A DNA stretch of 64,000 bases from positions 67,854-131,853 of the forward strand of contig QANU01020979.1 in NCBI GenBank assembly GCA_003254905.1, in the 5' to 3' direction. The translations under genes were made by a program, and so were the position numbers. A model generated the notes under the pieces. It was not told where the DNA came from, did not search any database, and saw nothing but the letters and a program-made list of their open reading frames with translations. How positions within the stretch are numbered: the stretch's first letter is position 1; every line of letters starts with the position of its first letter. The DNA comes from Nissolia schottii. Lineage: Eukaryota > Streptophyta > Magnoliopsida > Fabales > Fabaceae. Of this stretch, positions 61,301 to 64,000 are shown in pieces.

Positions 61301-64000
61301 TAATGTCTGTCAATACTTTCAAGACCAGTAGTTGGAAGGTGAGTAAAGAGTGTGTGACACATTATTAAAATTACTACTACTTAAAAAGTTCAGTCTTCAT
61401 TTGTCTTTTTTTGTCCGGTATACTCATTATGTTTTTGTGGATTTCCTCTTTCAGGACACAAGTACCGTTGAGAAGCATTTCCTCACTTCAGAAAATATGA
61501 CGATAAATCAATGCAAAATAGGAGGTATTTTTTGCCTTGACGGGCCTGACAAAATTGGGCAACCAGTAAGCTTACGATTACAATACCTGAATTTGTGGAG
61601 AATATACCAGATGAAGTCTATTTGTGTGGGTTTGAAAAATTCTTTTACCTTCGAAATACTCAAGACATTGAAAATAAGGAGATGCGACAAGTTGGAGGTA
61701 ATCTTTCCTGCTTCTGTTTTGAAATACCTTCCAGAGTTGCGGTATCTAGAGATAGCGAAATGCCGAGAGTTAAAGCAGATCATTGAAGAGGAGGATAGAG
61801 AAGAATTGTTAAATCTTGTCTCTCCACAGCCATGTTTCCCAAAGCTAGTTGTGCTCATCATAACAGGCTGCCATAACTTGAAACGTTTGTTCAGTGTCTC
61901 TACATCCAATGAACTTGCCAGCCTAGAGTTCCTCATGATAGAGGGATCCAGTAAGCTAGAAGAACTGATCGGAATTGAACAAGGACCAGGAGAGGTGAAA
62001 GTTGAGCTTCCAAAACTTCAAATTCTAGTGTTGGCCCACTTTAGCCCATGCGTAGAGGTTGAACTTGAGTTTCCCACACTAACCACTTGTCTTGTCCACG
62101 ATTGTCCAAGACTCTCTTTGACTTCATCATTTGCTACCCTTGAGGAGCTTGAAGTCAAAATAAAACCTTACAGAGGTAACTTGATTCTATAATTCATTCA
62201 CATCGCATGAGCTATTTTGTTCTATTATATATTCAACTATGTTAGTTTTTTTATATCCAAAGTTGAAAGTTGAACGAGCATTTTTGTTGCTATGAGTTTC
62301 ACTGTCTAATGGAGCCACTGATTAGTATATTTTGGAAATAGATTGCATGTCTTACTCTTCTCTGGAGAAGGTGTCCGAAATCGCCTGTGAAGATATTAAA
62401 CAGCGTCAGTTTTTTACACCTGGAGATAATGGAATTCAAAATCCTGAAATGTTTATAACACACAAGCCACTTGAAAAAGTTGAGAGTCCCATCGAAACTT
62501 CTCAGGTAAATATTGCAACACAAACCTACATTCCATCAAAGATGAAATGAATAGTTGATATAGAAACAAGACCAAGAAACGTTGAAAATAGTATTTGATA
62601 GACAATTTGCAGAAATAAGATCCAACAAAAAAATTATTGCTTAGCACGTCATTGCATGGAGAAAATTATTGCTTAGCAAACCGTATGAGGTTAGTGTTAA
62701 TCTTTTTTTCTGTTATTCTTTTCTTCTTATACTTCTAAGACTAAAAGCAGGCTCAGCTAAACTGCGACAGACACTCATAAAGAAAGTACTGACCATCCTT
62801 TAAAAATATAAATTTTAAAGGCCTTTTCGGATGATGATTCTATCAGCTTAGTTCAACTTGTGGGTTAAACTAGAGATAATATAGTAATATCAAGTAAGTT
62901 AAATTACTTAGCAACATGTCTTTTGGAACTGCAGAGTTCTGAAGGAATAGATACTACAACCACTATTGGAGAGGTTTCGACATCAATGAAACCAACATTG
63001 CCAACTTCTGGTTCGGAACTAGCAACTCCACAACATAAAATACCCTCGAGTGTAAGTTAACTAAGCAAGACTGATGCCTTTTCATGCTTGTTCAATATTT
63101 CAATTAGAAGGATTGATTAATATATTAACATGGAGCACATCACCAAAAAGCTCTTAATTAGTTACAGGACTGATGCCTTTTCATGCTTGTCTTTAGGAAT
63201 TGCAGAGTATTGAAGGAACAGAGACAACAGCATTTGGTTCAGAACTGGCAACTCCTCTACTTAAGATCATTAGTTACTCTACTGATGCCTTTTCATGCTT
63301 GTTGAATATTTTAATTAGAAATCGGTGGATCCAGAATCAGGTTTGTTCGACCAAAAACATGATGATGTTTCATTAAATTATGAAAGAATGGTCATTTTAT
63401 TTCAAAGACATGATGCCTAAATCAACTGAAAAACATTCTACCTTTTTGTGATGCGCAGAGTATTGAGGGAAAAACAAAAGTAGGCTTTCAAGAGGATTCT
63501 ACATCAGAGGCAATGGCTTCGGTGTTATGGCTGCAACTCACAACAAATATGTCATCTGGCACAGAAGGCAATGGCTGCGGTGTTGTGGATGCGACTCACA
63601 ACGAGACAGGAATTTCGCAATGGCAGCAGACTGTTGATAATGGTTTCCAAGAAAGGTCTAACTTGAAAGTACCTTTTTGTGATGTGCAGAGTGTTGAGGG
63701 CAAAAAAAAAGTAAGTGTTCAAGAGAATTCTACGTCAGAAGCAATGGCTTCGGCATTGTGGTTGCGACTCACAACAGATTGGTCATTTAGATCAATTCTA
63801 TCTTCTAATACAGTGGTAGGAGATGTTATTGCATTTCATCTTATTTCATTCCGTGTCATTACATAGCATTCCACTCACTTTTCCAATCAAATAAAGGCGT
63901 GTCTTTTGGTGTTTCTCAGATTGAAGAAGAGTTAGATAAGGAATTTGATGCTGAAGTTACTGATTCAGATATACCATCTTTAGCAACTTCGCCAACGTAT
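58336..64000 (+). CDS. CC-NB-LRR resistance-type protein, partial at right edge
   Basis: Paralogue of the NLR at 45623. Exons by eye: 58336-61338, 61455-62175, 62342-62505, 62935-63051, possibly one from 63206, 63459-63710, and 63922 to beyond the window. P-loop GMGGCGKT at residues 188-195, kinase-2 LLILDDVW, KVLITTRS, GLPVAI, FPEDYEIPVEDL, and MHN instead of MHD at 483-485. LRRs follow to the end of exon 2. Intron 1 has a normal GTGAGT donor. The small exons 3, 4 and 63459-63710 are phase 0 at their 3' ends and keep the frame open, as in the left gene; the final coiled-coil exon would be to the right of the window. The ATG at 58336 was chosen; the TTG before it is not a start. Confidence 0.93.

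Noticed and set aside
1-64000. tRNA, rRNA, CRISPR, operon or bacterial signals
   Set aside because: None was recognised; the window is plant nuclear DNA, and a systematic RNA scan was not possible by eye.

Overview
The window is AT-rich plant nuclear DNA with GT-AG introns, LTR retrotransposons, MULE and hAT elements, and plant-only gene families. The style of the repeats and genes suggests a legume of the Glycine/phaseoloid group; this is inference, as no marker fixes the species. The ORFs were read by eye; no database search was possible.

Layout. 1-2.5 kb: 5' two thirds of HY2 (phytochromobilin synthase), minus strand, running off the left edge. 2.6-12.7 kb: gene-poor DNA with a solo LTR (6101-6526, 5-bp TSD), a broken Copia element, a 711-base N gap, a LINE reverse-transcriptase scrap and a 355-bp hAT-type element with an 8-bp TSD. 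16.1-16.6 kb: an intronless, GC-rich F-box gene resembling SNEEZY (gibberellin/DELLA pathway). 18.3-24.4 kb: a DUF247 gene, minus strand, with a 1.67-kb direct duplication that left a 3' gene fragment. 25.3-36.4 kb: one Mutator-like element (9-bp TSD) carrying a broken GRF zinc-finger gene. An LTR unit is inserted in it, and that unit was hit twice more: by a gag-only Gypsy-like element (itself interrupted by a TIR element carrying the 3' end of a tonoplast sugar transporter gene) and by a second copy of the same LTR unit in reverse orientation. 36.0-43.1 kb: a DnaJ/DUF3444 gene whose 5' part and upstream DNA appear twice, with a single N at the join. 45.6-64 kb: a cluster of CC-NB-LRR (NLR) genes: one whole gene, one chimeric pseudogene and one gene running off the right edge.

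The most interesting parts are: (1) the NLR genes, whose LRR is followed by a chain of small, phase-0 exons and then a coiled-coil domain, an unusual C-terminal extension; (2) a GT-to-GA change at the splice donor after the first long exon of the left NLR, which should cut off that whole extension; (3) the nested transposon stack, whose target-site duplications let the order of insertion be read; and (4) two single-N joins flanked by direct repeats, which may be assembly artefacts.

How genes work together: HY2 (light signalling), the SNE-like F-box (hormone signalling) and the DnaJ gene look like ordinary neighbours with no shared job. The DnaJ gene and the NLR genes have a shared history, since a DnaJ 3' fragment lies between the two NLR genes, showing that a DnaJ-NLR block was once duplicated as a unit.
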